DNA of 64,000 nucleotides. Source: Polytrichum commune. Its lineage: Eukaryota > Streptophyta > Polytrichopsida > Polytrichales > Polytrichaceae. A program made the position numbers and the translations under genes. Positions within the stretch are counted from its first letter, which is position 1, and the number at the start of each line of letters is the position of its first letter. Where the stretch lies: assembly GCA_950295325.1 (NCBI GenBank), contig OX485809.1:18104001-18168000 (forward strand). Reading direction: 5' to 3'. This document shows, piece by piece, positions 62,801 through 64,000 of the stretch. The notes below the pieces were generated by a model, which ran no database searches, was not told where the DNA came from, and saw only the letters and a list, made by a program, of their open reading frames with translations.

Positions 62801-63330
62801 ATACCTATCAAAAGTTGCAAAGAGGAGGTAATTTTTTTTTGACATTGGATGCGAATGAATGTTGGAAAATTTGTAAATGACCACATTGAAGATGTAGAGA
62901 TGATTTTGAAGCGGTGGATCTAATATTGTCCATTAACAAGTCCAAATTTGGAGTAGATGAAATTTTGGTGGTTGGACATTTGTGTGGGAGGTATGGAAAA
63001 AAACCTAACTTTGAGAAGGTTGATGTTATCGCTAGGATGAAGGCATACACTAGCGTTACTGAAGTAAGAAGATTTTTGGGAGCTTGTATTTTCTATCAGA
63101 TTTGGATTCCATATTTTGCCCATAAAGCTGAAACACTGTATAATCTTTTGAAAAAATGAACCAAGTTTAAATGGGGGCAAAAACAAGTGCTAGCCAATGA
63201 GGGTCTAAAGGAGATTTTGAAGTCGCCACCGATCTTGAGGCAAGTTGAAACACAATATTCATTAAAATGTGAGTTTTCCAGTGAATTGAGTACATAAAGA
63301 AAATTATTAATCCAAGAATGAAATGAAAAC
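59880..63330 (+). pseudogene. Ty3/gypsy retrotransposon gag-pol, decayed
   Basis: Collinear domains lie on the plus strand across stops and frame changes. A gag end with a zinc-knuckle-like block (WCDDPNHKQGDCGSC) lies near 60040. A linker ORF follows (60708-60926; LGSKIKFTLIIAPGIAKKRFYELI). The aspartic-protease box LTLVDHGSEIKIL has DHGSEI at 61203-61220. Protease-to-RT linker sequence follows. The reverse transcriptase spans 62235-62717 (VPWHFKPIHVPK, GIFEPP, FGYDQFQLAL). The RT thumb and RNase H start at 62914-63230 (SVTEVRRFLGACIFYQIWIPYF, then a stop, then KFKWGQKQ). There are many stops, and no integrase or flanking LTRs were found. The protease DHGS replaces the more usual D[ST]G. This is a non-functional copy; the boundaries are approximate. 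Confidence 0.82.
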
Positions 63331-63393
63331 CACTGGAAAGTTGTAGAGTACAAGTAAAAAAATAACATTTGATTTTCCGCCGTAAATTCCGCC

Positions 63394-63923
63394 GTAGTTT
63401 CCATTAAAATGAGAGTATGTTAAGCTGGGAAATCGACTCATTTAGGTCGACTCAACCTAAATTGACTAACTTAATTGTCCTCATTTAGGTCGACTCAACT
63501 TAAATTGACAGCGTAATGTCCTCATTTAGGTCGACTCAACCTAAATTGACAAAATATTGTCCTCATTTAGGTCGACTCAACCCAAATTGACTAACATATT
63601 GTCCTCATTCAGGTCGATTCAACCTAAATTGACTAACATAATTGTCCTCATTTAGGTCGACTCAACCTAAATTGACAACATAATGTCCTCATTTAGGTCG
63701 ACTCAACCTAAATTGATAAAATATTGTCCTCATTTAGGTCGACTCAACCTAAATTGACAACATAATGTCCTCATTTAGGTCGACTCAACCTAAATTGACA
63801 ACATAATGTCCTCATTTAGGTCGACTCAACCTAAATTGACAAAATATTGTCCTCATTTAGGTTAACTCAACCTAAATGAGTCGATTTCCTAGCTTAATAT
63901 ACTCTCATTTTAATGGAAACTAC
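63394..63923. mobile_element. Foldback element: 54-bp inverted ends enclosing a minisatellite
   Basis: The left end (63394-63447), beginning GTAGTTTCCATTAAAATGAG, is repeated in inverted form at 63870-63923 with only two mismatches by eye. Between them are about ten direct repeats of a 41-43-bp unit. It sits at the decayed 3' end of the Ty3/gypsy copy, suggesting insertion there. No target-site duplication could be assigned. It has no coding capacity and would need help from another transposase. Confidence 0.85.
63438..63869. repeat. 41-43-bp minisatellite, about 10 units, each quasi-palindromic
   Basis: The unit begins tcatttaggtcgactcaacc, followed by taaattgac and a variable tail (aacataatg, aaaatattg or taacataattg) and tcc. 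Each unit holds the hairpin TTTAGGT-7nt-ACCTAAA and usually a GTCGAC palindrome. The unit start matches the inner edge of the element's own inverted end, so the array likely grew from it. Confidence 0.9.
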
Positions 63924-64000
63924 ACGTCTGAAGTATAATCTAGTATTTATTAACATAACATGACTTTTAGGTGTCCAAATGGCCAATATTATTTTGAGAG

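Overview
The window reads as nuclear DNA from a land plant with a large, repeat-rich genome. Two multi-exon, plant-type genes sit in about 64 kb; nearly everything else is decayed mobile DNA and repeats. The mixture of element families (a Ty3/gypsy copy, a LINE copy and a DUF7869-type copy) makes me lean to a seed-free vascular plant such as a fern or lycophyte. That is an inference and not something the sequence proves. No prokaryotic operons, CRISPR arrays, rRNA genes or convincing tRNA genes were seen.

Layout. 0-15 kb holds repeats only: a SINE nested inside an older MITE (2.8-3.4 kb), a three-unit tandem repeat (5.0-5.5 kb), a head-to-tail array of roughly 1-kb units separated by GA runs (7.6-12.7 kb), and an 816-bp near-palindrome (13.25-14.06 kb). 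15-22 kb holds three members of a DNA-transposon family ending in GGGGTGGACTCTTCAT (a fourth lies at 41.9 kb) and an unrecognised decayed coding block (19.7-21.0 kb, minus). 24.8-29.4 kb is an intact seven-exon F-box/leucine-rich-repeat gene (minus, 655 aa) resembling Arabidopsis FBL3. 31.6-33.35 kb is a transposase-like gene with an AT-hook, broken by one stop. 34-39 kb is AT-rich with little readable content. 39.6-41.6 kb is a DUF7869-type pseudogene. 42.9-44.2 kb holds LINE remnants. 44.6-46.9 kb is an intact four-exon bHLH transcription-factor gene (minus, 410 aa) of the AMS/TDR/ICE1 type with a C-terminal ACT-like domain. Directly upstream of it is a tandem duplication of about 500 bp. 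50.5-58.9 kb contains several MITEs and a pogo/Tigger remnant. 59.9-63.3 kb is a decayed Ty3/gypsy polyprotein. The window ends in a foldback element whose 54-bp inverted ends enclose a 41-43-bp minisatellite.

The two real genes are independent: one encodes a probable SCF ubiquitin-ligase substrate receptor, the other a DNA-binding transcription factor. Both gene models were built from splice-site and reading-frame continuity; all junction phases agree. I found no multi-gene system. The least ordinary items are the foldback-plus-minisatellite, the large palindrome, the GA-bounded 1-kb array, the SINE-in-MITE nest, and the largely intact AT-hook transposase-like gene.
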